Source of the DNA: an uncultured Lachnospiraceae bacterium
GTDB lineage: Bacteria; Bacillota; Clostridia; Lachnospirales; Lachnospiraceae
Assembly (NCBI GenBank): GCA_910585965.1
Contig: CAJUHH010000004.1
Span: 62,001-126,000 of the forward strand
Direction: 5' to 3'
Length of the DNA stretch: 64,000 bases
The position numbers and the translations under genes are program-made. This document shows, piece by piece, positions 26,357 through 35,083 of the stretch. Every line of letters starts with the position of its first letter. Position 1 is the first letter of the stretch. The notes under the pieces were generated by a model, which ran no database searches, was not told the origin of the DNA, and saw nothing but the letters and a program-made list of their open reading frames with translations.

Positions 26357-29300
26357 ATGGCATTTACGCATTTACATGTGCATACGGAATACAGTCTTTT
26401 GGACGGTTCCAACAAAATTAAGGAATATGTGAAAAGGGTAAAGGAACTGGGCATGGACAGCGCGGCCATTACCGACCACGGGGTGATGTATGGCGTGATT
26501 GAATTTTATAAGGAAGCAAAGGCGGCCGGCATTAACCCGATTATGGGATGCGAGGTGTATGTAGCGCCCAATTCCCGTTTTGACAAGGAACTGACCGGGG
26601 GGGAGGACCGATATTACCATCTGGTGCTTCTGGCAGAGAATAATACGGGTTATGCCAATCTGATGAAGATAGTCAGTAGGGGATTTACGGAAGGGTATTA
26701 TTATAAGCCCCGGGTGGATATGGAAGTGCTGAACCAGTTCCATGAGGGGATCATTGCTCTTTCGGCATGCCTGGCCGGCGAGGTGCAGCGCTATATTTCC
26801 AAGGGGCTGATCGACGAGGCGAAGAAAGCGGCATTAAAATATGAGACCTGTTTTGGCAAAGGAAATTATTTCCTGGAAATGCAGGACCACGGAATCCCGG
26901 AGCAGAAAACGGTGAACGCGGCCTTGCTTAAAATGAGCAAGGAGCTGGATATCCCGCTGGTTGTCACCAATGACGTACATTATACGTATGCGGAGGACGA
27001 AAAATCCCATGATGTCCTTCTCTGCATCCAGACAGCAAAAAAGCTGGCGGATGAGGATCGGATGCGTTATATAGGCGGGCAGTATTACGTCAAGAGCGAA
27101 GAGGAGATGAAGGGCTTATTCCCATATGCCTGGGAGGCGGTGGAAAATACGCAGAGGATCGCCGACCGCTGCCATGTGGAGATCGAATTTGGCGTGACGA
27201 AGCTGCCTCATTTTGAAGTGCCGGAAGGCTATGATTCTTGGACTTATTTGAATAAGCTGTGCGATGACGGCTTGTATGAGCGTTACGGCGTAGTAAGGAA
27301 GGAAACGGCCGCAGGGGAAGCGGATGCGGAAAGCCTGGTCAAACGTCTGGAATATGAGCTGGATGTCATCCGCACGATGGGATATGTGGATTATTTCCTG
27401 ATCGTATGGGATTTTATTAATTATGCGAAAATGAACGATATTATGGTTGGCCCGGGCAGAGGGTCGGCGGCAGGAAGCATCGTTTCTTACTGCCTTCGGA
27501 TTACGGATATTGATCCGATCAAATATAATCTGTTGTTTGAGCGGTTTTTGAATCCGGAAAGGGTGTCCATGCCGGATATCGATATTGACTTCTGCTTTGA
27601 ACGAAGGCAGGAAGTCATTGATTACGTGGGGAAAAAATATGGGTCTGACCGGGTGGTGCAGATCGTTACTTTCGGTACGATGGCGGCCAAAGGCGTGATT
27701 CGGGATGTGGGCCGAGTGATGGATCTGCCTTACGCGTATGTGGACTCCATCGCCAAAATGGTGCCAAATGAGCTGAATGTCACGATAGACCGGGCGCTGA
27801 GCGCAAACCCGGAATTTCGAAAAATGTACGAGACGGATGAACAGGTAAAAACACTGATCGATATGAGCAAACGCCTGGAGGGGCTGCCGAGGCATACTTC
27901 CATGCATGCGGCAGGGGTGGTGATCTGCAGCAGGCCGGCGGAGGAATTCGTGCCGCTGTCCAGGGGGAGCGACGGCTCGATCACCACCCAGTTTACGATG
28001 ACGACGATCGAGGAACTGGGACTGCTGAAAATGGATTTTCTTGGACTGCGCACTTTGACGGTGATCCAGAACGCCATGCATTATGTGGAAAAGAATAAGG
28101 GCATCCATCTGGATATGGATCGGATTGATTATAATGATAAGGCGGTGCTGGCATCTATCGGGACGGGGCGCACGGACGGGGTGTTCCAGCTGGAAAGCGG
28201 GGGCATGAAAAATTTCATGAAAGAGCTGAAGCCCCAGAGCCTGGAGGACATTATCGCCGGAATATCGCTGTACCGGCCGGGGCCCATGGATTTTATCCCG
28301 AAATATATCAAAGGGAAGAATACGCATCAGGATATTATCTATTCCTGCCCCCAGCTGGAGCCGATCCTCTCTTCCACTTACGGCTGTATCGTATATCAGG
28401 AACAGGTGATGCAGATCGTGCGCGACCTGGGCGGCTATACGCTTGGCCGCAGCGACTTGGTGCGCCGCGCGATGAGCAAAAAGAAGCAGTCGGTGATGGA
28501 AAAGGAGCGGGAGAATTTTATATACGGAAATAAGGAAGAGGGCGTGCCTGGATGTGTGGCCAACGGCATCGATGAAAAAGTGGCGGGACAGATCTACGCG
28601 GATATGATGGATTTTGCCAAGTATGCTTTTAACAAGTCCCATGCGGCATGCTACGCGGTGGTAGCTTACCAGACCGCTTATTTGAAATATTATTACCCGG
28701 TGGAATTTATGGCGGCCCTTCTGACTTCTGTCATCGATTTCCCGAGCAAGGTATCGGAATATATCGTGACATGCAGGAATATGGGGATTGCCATCCTGCC
28801 GCCGGATATTAATGCCGGGTTTGCCGGTTTTTCCGTGACGGACGAGGGAATCCGCTATGCGCTGACCGCTATTAAGAGCATCGGCCATCCGGTCATCGAG
28901 GCGATCGTAAAGGAAAGGGAAGAACGGGGAGAATACAAGAACTTGAAGGATTTCATTACCCGGATCGCGGATAAGGAGATCAATAAACGCACGGTGGAAA
29001 ACTTGATCAAAGCCGGAGCGCTGGACGGCCTTGGCGGCACGCGCAAACAGTTTATGAGCGTGTATGTGCAGATTATGGAGGGCATACAGCAGGATAAAAA
29101 GAATAATATGGCGGGGCAGCTTTCTCTGTTTGATATTGTATCCGAAGAGGAAAAGAAGGATTATGAAATCAGGATGCCGGACGTAGGGGAATATTCCAAG
29201 GAGATGCTCTTAGCTTTTGAAAAAGAAGTGCTGGGCATTTATATCAGCGGGCATCCTTTGGAAGAATATGCCAAGGTATGGAAGAAAAATATTACGAATA

Positions 29301-29836
29301 CGACGGCGGATTTCCTTCTGGACGAGGAGACGGGAGAAACGGCCGTGAAGGACGGGCAGAGCGCCACGATCGGGGGCATCATTGCGGATAAGAAGATAAA
29401 GTATACGAAAAATGATAAAGTCATGGCCTTTTTGCAGCTGGAAGATCTGGTGGGAACGGTGGAAGTTATTGTATTCCCGAGGGATTATGAAAAGAATTCC
29501 GCGAAACTGATGGAAGATGAGAAGGTATTTATCAAAGGCCGCGTATCGATGGAAGAGGAAAAGGACGGGAAACTGATCTGCGAGAAGCTGACGGGGTTCG
29601 ACGAAATCAGCAAGAAACTGTGGATCAAGTTTGCCACAAAAGAGGCTTATGAAGCTGCGGAGAAGGAGCTGCTGGAGCGGCTGGCGGAGTCGGATGGAAG
29701 GGACAGCGTATGTATTTATGTGGAAAGCCCGAGGGCGGTGAAAAACCTGCCGCCGAATCGAAATGTGAGGGCGGACCGGGAGCTGGTGGACGGACTGGCG
29801 GCTTTGTATGGGGAGGAGAATGTGAAGGTGACGTAG
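26357..29836 (+). CDS. dnaE: DNA polymerase III alpha subunit, DnaE type
   Basis: A 1159-residue replicative polymerase of the DnaE1 class. The PHP domain starts at residue 1 (FTHLHVHTEYSLLDGSNKI, ITDHGVMYG). The polymerase core has the catalytic MPDIDIDFCFERR near residue 410, with VGPGRGSAAGSIVSYCL before it. A helix-hairpin-helix region and an OB-fold follow (ATIGGIIADKKIKYTKNDK). GQLSLFDIVSEEEK near residue 920 is a sliding-clamp binding motif. In low-GC Gram-positives PolC is usually the main polymerase and DnaE extends primers; PolC is not in this window. Two long inverted-repeat elements follow directly after the stop. Confidence 0.97.
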   Translation: MAFTHLHVHTEYSLLDGSNKIKEYVKRVKELGMDSAAITDHGVMYGVIEFYKEAKAAGINPIMGCEVYVAPNSRFDKELTGGEDRYYHLVLLAENNTGYANLMKIVSRGFTEGYYYKPRVDMEVLNQFHEGIIALSACLAGEVQRYISKGLIDEAKKAALKYETCFGKGNYFLEMQDHGIPEQKTVNAALLKMSKELDIPLVVTNDVHYTYAEDEKSHDVLLCIQTAKKLADEDRMRYIGGQYYVKSEEEMKGLFPYAWEAVENTQRIADRCHVEIEFGVTKLPHFEVPEGYDSWTYLNKLCDDGLYERYGVVRKETAAGEADAESLVKRLEYELDVIRTMGYVDYFLIVWDFINYAKMNDIMVGPGRGSAAGSIVSYCLRITDIDPIKYNLLFERFLNPERVSMPDIDIDFCFERRQEVIDYVGKKYGSDRVVQIVTFGTMAAKGVIRDVGRVMDLPYAYVDSIAKMVPNELNVTIDRALSANPEFRKMYETDEQVKTLIDMSKRLEGLPRHTSMHAAGVVICSRPAEEFVPLSRGSDGSITTQFTMTTIEELGLLKMDFLGLRTLTVIQNAMHYVEKNKGIHLDMDRIDYNDKAVLASIGTGRTDGVFQLESGGMKNFMKELKPQSLEDIIAGISLYRPGPMDFIPKYIKGKNTHQDIIYSCPQLEPILSSTYGCIVYQEQVMQIVRDLGGYTLGRSDLVRRAMSKKKQSVMEKERENFIYGNKEEGVPGCVANGIDEKVAGQIYADMMDFAKYAFNKSHAACYAVVAYQTAYLKYYYPVEFMAALLTSVIDFPSKVSEYIVTCRNMGIAILPPDINAGFAGFSVTDEGIRYALTAIKSIGHPVIEAIVKEREERGEYKNLKDFITRIADKEINKRTVENLIKAGALDGLGGTRKQFMSVYVQIMEGIQQDKKNNMAGQLSLFDIVSEEEKKDYEIRMPDVGEYSKEMLLAFEKEVLGIYISGHPLEEYAKVWKKNITNTTADFLLDEETGETAVKDGQSATIGGIIADKKIKYTKNDKVMAFLQLEDLVGTVEVIVFPRDYEKNSAKLMEDEKVFIKGRVSMEEEKDGKLICEKLTGFDEISKKLWIKFATKEAYEAAEKELLERLAESDGRDSVCIYVESPRAVKNLPPNRNVRADRELVDGLAALYGEENVKVT

Positions 29837-29847
29837 GATGGGGGGAA

Positions 29848-30151
29848 GGCTGTCGTTCTGCCGCAGAAAGCGGTCGCTGCCAAAGGCTTGCGCGGGCGGC
29901 GGAGCCGGGGGCGGTAGGGGAGCGGACTGGCAGGAAGAAGTCGTATCCATGGCATTGCACGGAGCATTCCGATAAGCCTCTGAAAGCAAAATCGTGTTCA
30001 GCAGTGGCTTCCACGATTTTTGAGTCTTATCTCCATCGTGCAAAAGGCATGGATACGATCTTCTTCCTGCCAGCCCGCTCCCCTACCGCCCCCGGCCCCG
30101 CCGCCCGGCAAGCCCTTGGCAGCGACCGCTTTCTGCGGCAGAACGACAGCC
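29848..30151. repeat. Long inverted-repeat element B (separate family)
   Basis: Arms of about 118 bp (29848-29965 and 30031-30151) are roughly 90% complementary and very GC-rich, beginning GGCTGTCGTTCTGCCGCAG. The about 65-nt centre holds its own hairpin, AAAATCGTG and CACGATTTT. Three arm differences are all A on the left against G in the reversed right arm. These would be G-U pairs in a minus-strand transcript and A-C mismatches in a plus-strand one. It starts 12 bp after the dnaE stop codon. The arms do not resemble those of elements A or C. Confidence 0.88.
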
Positions 30152-30245
30152 CCATCGGTTGCGGCACGTATATATTTATCTCTAAGCTTTGAATGGGTAA
30201 TTCTTGACAATTTTTGACATAGGGGTTTCGATACCCGTAAATTAA

Positions 30246-30569
30246 GAAAATCCAATTTTGCAGACGGCATTCCGGGCCGGAGGCAGCGCCGGGGAAGGGG
30301 ATAGCGGGGTTTTTGCTGTTGCGTACAATCAGCAATTTCATTTATGAAATTGTTCACTTATGAAATGATCGATACCCCAGGGTGAAATTGCCATGGATGG
30401 CAATTTCAGGAAAAAAGGACACGGATGTCCTTTTTTTCCGACCCGATCGGTTTGAATGCATATCCCATTTCATTAGTGAAATCTGATTGGAAGCTCCAGC
30501 AAAAACCCCGCTATCCCCTTCCCCGGCGCTGCCTCCGGCTCGGAATGCCGTCTGCAAAATTGGATTTTC
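30246..30569. repeat. Long inverted-repeat element C (same family as element A)
   Basis: A 324-bp element. Arms 30246-30318 and 30497-30569 are complementary over 73 bp with a single G-U-compatible difference. The 178-bp core reads, on the minus strand, almost the same as the plus-strand core of element A. Shared parts include the TTTCACTAATGAAA hairpin, the A7-GGACA/TGTCC-T6 stem, the AATTGCCAT/ATGGCAATT hairpin and the TTGTACGCAACAGC end. It has one extra TTTCATAAATGAAA hairpin. The outer ends also resemble element A (AATTTTGCAGA then GGCAT). It lies between convergent dnaE and the Fic gene. Confidence 0.9.
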
Positions 30570-30615
30570 CCTCATTTTCGCATTCCCTGCATTCCGCAAC
30601 TCGCTTGCTTGCAGA

Positions 30616-31512
30616 TTATTGCACATATGGCACCCGGAAGTAATCCAGATACTTCTTAAACTTATCCTGTGCCGCAAGACAAGTGTCCGTAAGATACCCC
30701 CGTTCCGATTTCCATTTGTTCAGCCCGCGATAATAAAACATTTTCAATTCCTCGTCGATGATAAACGGCACGATATTATTGCGAAGACACTCCTTAAACA
30801 AAATCAGCCGTCCCACACGCCCGTTCCCATCCTGAAAAGGATGAATCGCTTCAAAAGCGGCATGAAACTCAATCAGTTCCTCCAGCGTTTTCTCTTTCTG
30901 CCCGTTGTATGCGGCAAGAAGTTTCTTCATTTCGTTTGCAACCATTTCCGGCAGCGCGGTGTTTTGCCCGCCTACTTCATTCGGCAGCTTTTTGTATGAG
31001 CCTACTGCAAACCAATCCTTGCGGGAATCGCTGGTGCCGCTTTTCAGTGTCCGATGAAGCTGTTTGATAAACCTCTCGCTTAACGGCTGGGCCGCAGCAT
31101 CAATTACCATATCAATGCATTGAAAATGATTGGCCGTTTCCACAATATCATCCACATTGACCACACCATTTTCCATGCCGATTGTATTTGTTTCATAAAT
31201 ATAACGGGTCTGGTCATGGGTAAGCCTGCTGCCCTCAATATGGTTGGAGTTATATGTCAGCTCAATTTGTACCTTATGATAGATACCGCCTTTTATTTTA
31301 TGTTTTTTTTCTGCTTTCAAAACTTCCAGCAACGTTTTGGGATCATTATTCTTTTTATTGATCCGCTTCGGACGCTGTGCTGTTTCAGGGATATTCCAGG
31401 TTTTGCCCGTTAAGAATGCATCCTGTATTTTCCCTGTCGCGCAATAATTTCTCACCGTGCGTTCTGACACGCCCCACTTTTCCGCAGTCCGGGCTACCGA
31501 TAAATACTTCAT
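30616..31512 (-). CDS. Fic domain protein with N-terminal helix-turn-helix and class II inhibitory motif
   Basis: A 298-residue protein, likely an AMP- or UMP-transferase acting on protein hydroxyls. The active-site motif HPFQDGNGRVGR begins at His224 and is intact. An inhibitory helix of the S-x-x-x-E-G type is present (SNHIEGSRLT, near residue 100), so the protein should be auto-inhibited and needs no separate antitoxin. The first 45 residues look like a DNA-binding helix-turn-helix (VARTAEKWGVSERTVRNYCA), which suggests autoregulation. The ATG at 31512 follows GGAGGTGGAGG. It is divergent from pfkA. Target protein unknown. Confidence 0.9.
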   Translation of the reverse strand: MKYLSVARTAEKWGVSERTVRNYCATGKIQDAFLTGKTWNIPETAQRPKRINKKNNDPKTLLEVLKAEKKHKIKGGIYHKVQIELTYNSNHIEGSRLTHDQTRYIYETNTIGMENGVVNVDDIVETANHFQCIDMVIDAAAQPLSERFIKQLHRTLKSGTSDSRKDWFAVGSYKKLPNEVGGQNTALPEMVANEMKKLLAAYNGQKEKTLEELIEFHAAFEAIHPFQDGNGRVGRLILFKECLRNNIVPFIIDEELKMFYYRGLNKWKSERGYLTDTCLAAQDKFKKYLDYFRVPYVQ

Positions 31513-31646
31513 CCTCCACCTCCGTCTGAACCAGTATACCATATGATCGGCAAAAAACCAATGATCTATTCACAAGAACATGGCTGTTTTTGCCGTTTCC
31601 GGCAAAAAAGCGCCGGATGCTTTTCGCGCATTTCAATAAAAAAATA

Positions 31647-31675
31647 TTGAAAAGGCATAAAAAACAAGGTAAAAT
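31647..31675 (+). promoter_or_regulatory. Promoter of pfkA
   Basis: TTGAAA (31647-31652), 17 bp, TAAAAT (31670-31675). A perfect TTTTTGCCG-TTTC-CGGCAAAAA hairpin (31587-31608) lies just upstream. Confidence 0.55.
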
Positions 31676-31788
31676 AAAGATGCTGTATATCGTTTGCGCC
31701 GACTGTTTTATGGTCAGGTGAAAATGACAAGAGGGTGCGGCGGGACGGTACAGCGGACATCGAAAGAATCAATGAGAGAGGTGCAGGC

Positions 31789-32763
31789 ATGGCGGATGAG
31801 ATCAGGACAATAGGGGTATTAACCAGCGGCGGCGACGCGCCGGGGATGAATGCGGCTATTCGTGCCGTAGTGCGGCAGGCGCTTGCCAAAGGGGTAAGAG
31901 TAAAAGGCATTAAAAAAGGTTATCAGGGGCTTTTAAATGAAGAAATTGTCGATCTGGAGAGAAGCAGCGTGTCGGATATTATCCAGAGGGGCGGAACGAT
32001 TCTTGGCACTGCCCGCTGCATGGAATTCAAGACGGACGAAGGACAGGAGAAAGGCGCCAGGATATGCATGAAGCATGGCATCGAGGGTCTGGTGGTAATC
32101 GGCGGCGATGGTTCTTACAGAGGCGCACAGGCGCTTTCACGGAAAGGGATTAATACGATCGGGATTCCGGGAACGATCGATCTGGATATCTCTTGTACGG
32201 ATTATACGATAGGCTTCGATACGGCGATCAATACGGCGATGCAGGCGATTGATAAAGTAAGGGACACTTCTTCCTCTCATGAGAGATGCAGCATTATTGA
32301 AGTAATGGGAAGGAACGCGGGTTATATCGCTCTTTGGTGCGGCGTGGCAAACGGCGCGGAGGACATTCTCCTGCCGGAAAAATATGATTTTAACGAACAG
32401 AGGATTATTAATAATATTATCAATAACAGGAAAAAGGGGAAGACCCACCATATTATTATCAATGCGGAGGGAATCGGGCATTCCACTTCCATGGCCCGGA
32501 GGATTGAAGCGGCCACTGGCATAGAGACGAGGGCGACGATTCTCGGTTATATGCAAAGGGGCGGTAGCCCTACCTGCAAGGATCGTTTTTATGCGTCGAT
32601 GATGGGCGCATATGCGACGGATATTCTTTGCCAGGGCAAGACAAACCGGGTGGTAGGATATCGGAGCGGGGAATTTCAGGATTTTGATATTGAAGAAGCT
32701 TTGGCGATGGAGAAACATATTCCTGAATACCAGTATGAGGTAAGCAGGGCGTTGTCCATGTAA
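31789..32763 (+). CDS. pfkA: ATP-dependent 6-phosphofructokinase
   Basis: Phosphorylates fructose-6-phosphate with ATP, the committed step of glycolysis. At 324 residues it is the usual bacterial PfkA length. Signatures are IGVLTSGGDAPGMNAAIRAV (nucleotide-binding loop), VVIGGDGSYRGAQ and the catalytic PGTIDLDISCTDYTIGFDTA segment. The GGDGS form of the nucleotide loop points to ATP rather than pyrophosphate as donor. The ATG at 31789 follows a GAGAGAGG site; an in-frame ATG at 31735 is less likely. No pyruvate kinase gene follows, unlike in many Firmicutes. Confidence 0.95.
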   Translation: MADEIRTIGVLTSGGDAPGMNAAIRAVVRQALAKGVRVKGIKKGYQGLLNEEIVDLERSSVSDIIQRGGTILGTARCMEFKTDEGQEKGARICMKHGIEGLVVIGGDGSYRGAQALSRKGINTIGIPGTIDLDISCTDYTIGFDTAINTAMQAIDKVRDTSSSHERCSIIEVMGRNAGYIALWCGVANGAEDILLPEKYDFNEQRIINNIINNRKKGKTHHIIINAEGIGHSTSMARRIEAATGIETRATILGYMQRGGSPTCKDRFYASMMGAYATDILCQGKTNRVVGYRSGEFQDFDIEEALAMEKHIPEYQYEVSRALSM

Positions 32764-32827
32764 GAAAGCAGATATGTGCTTTCGTGAAAGCTGGTGTATG
32801 GAAGGTCTTTTGAAAAAGTAAAGGCAT

Positions 32828-33241
32828 ATGAAAAATAATCCGAATAAGGACATAATTGGAGAAACTGAAGACATGGTAAGAAACATTGCGAATTGCAAAG
32901 GCAATTTTAAATGTCAATCATGGAATGAGTTAAAAGATTTTATAACGAAAAGCTCATTCAATTCATTGGATGATATTTGGATTAACGGTAATGATGATTA
33001 CCCTTGCCTTGCCATATTGATTAATAGGGAGCATGCATGTGTTCATTATTTCCTTGACGGTGAAGGAAATATGTGGCAGTCAGTAGGATACGGCAAGGAA
33101 GATGTTGCTTTTGTTTGCAATGGTGAAAAGTCTGTTATGCCTGCAAATTCTGTTATTTCTCTCGATAAAGCATTGGAATGTGCAAAGCAATTTTTTCAAA
33201 CATTAGAAAGACCAAGCTGCATCGAATGGAGAGACCTATAG
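32828..33241 (+). CDS. Imm1-like immunity protein (orphan)
   Basis: A 137-residue soluble protein. Residues 55-137 match my recollection of the Imm1 family of polymorphic-toxin immunity proteins. The core reads YPCLAILINREHACVHYF, then a glycine-rich turn, PANSVISLDKALECAKQFF, and the C-terminal PSCIEWRDL. Imm1 proteins protect against contact-dependent or secreted toxins, often of the deaminase kind. No toxin gene is adjacent, so this may be an acquired orphan immunity gene. It is more AT-rich than the genes on both sides, in keeping with transfer. The family call is from motif memory, not a search. Confidence 0.7.
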   Translation: MKNNPNKDIIGETEDMVRNIANCKGNFKCQSWNELKDFITKSSFNSLDDIWINGNDDYPCLAILINREHACVHYFLDGEGNMWQSVGYGKEDVAFVCNGEKSVMPANSVISLDKALECAKQFFQTLERPSCIEWRDL

Positions 33242-33351
33242 CTTCTAAATTACCAGGAAAATATAAAAGGTGGAAAAATGGATGTTAAGGGCGGACCGGT
33301 ACGGAATGTGCTGGTCCGTTTGCAAATGTGCGGAAAAGGACACGGCAGGAT

Positions 33352-34170
33352 ATGATAACGAGCGTATCGAATCAGAGGGTGAAAAGGATTGTACAGCTGA
33401 ATAAAAAGGCAGGGGAGAGAAAAAGAGAAGGCGTTTTTGTGGCGGAGGGGATCAAGATGTTCTTGGAAGCGCCGGAGGAGTATGTGGAGGAGATATATGT
33501 TTCCGAGGATTGCCCGATCCTTTTTGGAAAAGGAATGCTGCTGGAATGGCAGGAGGATAGGAAAAGGGTAAAGGAAAAGCTGGAGAAACGGGGATATGAA
33601 ACGGTATCCAGGGATGTATTCGGGAAAATGTCGGATACACAGGCCCCGCAGGGAATCTTGTGCGTGGTCAGGCAGCGGCGCTATGAGCTGGCTGATATGC
33701 TTCGGGAAGGTGGAGCCGCCTTGCTTCTTGTGCTGGAAGATATCCAGGATCCGGGTAATCTGGGAACGATTTTAAGGTCAGGGGAAGGCGCGGGAGTGAG
33801 CGGCATTGTGATGAGCAGGGATACGGCAGATATTTATAATCCCAAGGTGATCCGGGCGACGATGGGATCCGTGTACCGAATGCCTTTTTGCTATGTGGAT
33901 GATCTGGAAAATGCAATCGGGCAGATGAAAAAGGCCGGAACAGAAGTGTTTGCGGCTCATTTGGAAGGGAAGAAAAGTTATGACCAGTGCGATTACCGAA
34001 AGGCATCGGCTTTCCTGATCGGGAATGAAGGAAAGGGTTTGACGGAACGGATTTCCCTGCTGGCGGATGTACGGATAAAGATTCCGATGGAAGGGAAAGT
34101 GGAGTCGCTGAATGCAGCGGTGGCGGCATCCCTGCTGGCATTTGAGGCGGCGCGGCAGAGGCGCGGGTGA
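33352..34170 (+). CDS. TrmH/SpoU family RNA 2'-O-methyltransferase
   Basis: A 272-residue SPOUT-class methyltransferase acting on rRNA or tRNA. The N-terminal substrate-binding domain begins ITSVSNQRVKRIVQLNKKAG and includes EGVFVAEGIKMF. The C-terminal knot domain has the three SPOUT motifs: LEDIQDPGNLGTILRSGEGA, AFLIGNEGKGLTERI and IPMEGKVESLNAAVAASLLA. The exact nucleotide target is not decided by sequence. The start at 33352 follows GGCAGGA. proC begins 44 bp after the stop. Confidence 0.9.
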   Translation: MITSVSNQRVKRIVQLNKKAGERKREGVFVAEGIKMFLEAPEEYVEEIYVSEDCPILFGKGMLLEWQEDRKRVKEKLEKRGYETVSRDVFGKMSDTQAPQGILCVVRQRRYELADMLREGGAALLLVLEDIQDPGNLGTILRSGEGAGVSGIVMSRDTADIYNPKVIRATMGSVYRMPFCYVDDLENAIGQMKKAGTEVFAAHLEGKKSYDQCDYRKASAFLIGNEGKGLTERISLLADVRIKIPMEGKVESLNAAVAASLLAFEAARQRRG

Positions 34171-34214
34171 GGACGGGAATAGTGCTAAGTTGTTATTTGA
34201 AAAAGGAGAAAGGT

Positions 34215-35009
34215 ATGAAAATAGGATTTATCGGATTAGGGAATATGGCGAAAGCGATGATCGGAGGGATGCTTCGGGAAGGAATCGTGGAGGCCGGGGA
34301 TATCATAGGGTCGGCCAAAACCCGGGCAACGCTGGAGTGCAGGAAAGAAGAGTTCCATATCATGACTTCGGAAAGCAACCAATATGTGGCAGAATATGCC
34401 GATGTGGTCATACTGGCTGTCAAACCTGTTTTCCTTTCGGAAGTGATCGGAGAGATCAGGGAGGCTGTGACAGAGAAAAAACTGGTGATCAGCATTGCCG
34501 CAGGAAAGAGCATGGAATGGATCGAAAGGGAATTTGGAAAAAGAATCAAACTAATCCGATGCATGCCCAATACTCCGGCCCTGGTAGGGGCTGGCTGCAC
34601 GGCAGTATGCAGCAATTCACTGGCAGAAGAAGCGGATGAAGAATTCTGCCTGAAATTGATGGAAAGCTTCGGAAGGGCGATCGCAATTCCGGAACGCCTG
34701 ATGGACGCGGCAGGAGCGGTCAGCGGAAGTTCCCCTGCTTTCGTTTTTTTGCTGATAGAGGCCATGGCGGACGGCGCGGTAAAAGCCGGTATGCCAAGAA
34801 AACAAGCCTATGAATTTGCCGCAAGCGCGGTAGCCGGAAGCGCCAGGATGGTATTAGAAACAGGCATCCACCCCGGGGAACTCAAAGACATGGTCTGTTC
34901 GCCGGGCGGGACGACGATAGAAGGCATTGCAGTATTAGAGGAAAAAGGAATGCGCGCGGCTGTTATAGAAGCGGTCGGAGCCTGCGTAGAAAAATCGAAA
35001 AAATTGTAG
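34215..35009 (+). CDS. proC: Pyrroline-5-carboxylate reductase
   Basis: Last step of proline synthesis: reduces pyrroline-5-carboxylate with NAD(P)H. A 264-residue protein with the Rossmann motif IGFIGLGNMAKAMIGGML at the N-terminus. The ProC signature near the C-terminus appears as GIHPGELKDMVCSPGGTTIE. A central RCMPNTPALVGAGCTAV segment is also typical. The ATG at 34215 follows AAAGGAGAAAGG. It is probably transcribed with the TrmH gene. Confidence 0.95.
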   Translation: MKIGFIGLGNMAKAMIGGMLREGIVEAGDIIGSAKTRATLECRKEEFHIMTSESNQYVAEYADVVILAVKPVFLSEVIGEIREAVTEKKLVISIAAGKSMEWIEREFGKRIKLIRCMPNTPALVGAGCTAVCSNSLAEEADEEFCLKLMESFGRAIAIPERLMDAAGAVSGSSPAFVFLLIEAMADGAVKAGMPRKQAYEFAASAVAGSARMVLETGIHPGELKDMVCSPGGTTIEGIAVLEEKGMRAAVIEAVGACVEKSKKL

Positions 35010-35046
35010 CGTTATAGAAAAGGTAGCAGATACACCTTTGCTAAGT

Positions 35047-35064
35047 GTTGCGACATGTCGCAAC
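35047..35064. promoter_or_regulatory. Perfect 18-bp palindrome before the DUF1016 gene
   Basis: GTTGCGACATGTCGCAAC, 9 nt upstream of the AAGGAGG ribosome site. A nearly identical sequence, GTTGCGACATTGTCGCAAC, lies inside the gene at 35384-35402. Confidence 0.6.
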
Positions 35065-35083
35065 TTTTCAGAAGGAGGTATTA

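Noticed and set aside
30487..30999. Plus-strand open frame crossing element C and the Fic gene
   Set aside because: It starts in the repeat arm and continues antisense to the Fic protein, which has a complete and recognisable frame.
30616..31512. Fic gene as half of a FicT/FicA toxin-antitoxin pair
   Set aside because: No small antitoxin gene is adjacent, and the protein carries its own S-x-x-x-E-G inhibitory motif.
32828..33241. Polymorphic toxin gene next to the Imm1-like gene
   Set aside because: Both neighbours are clear housekeeping genes (pfkA, TrmH), and no toxin-like frame is present on either strand.
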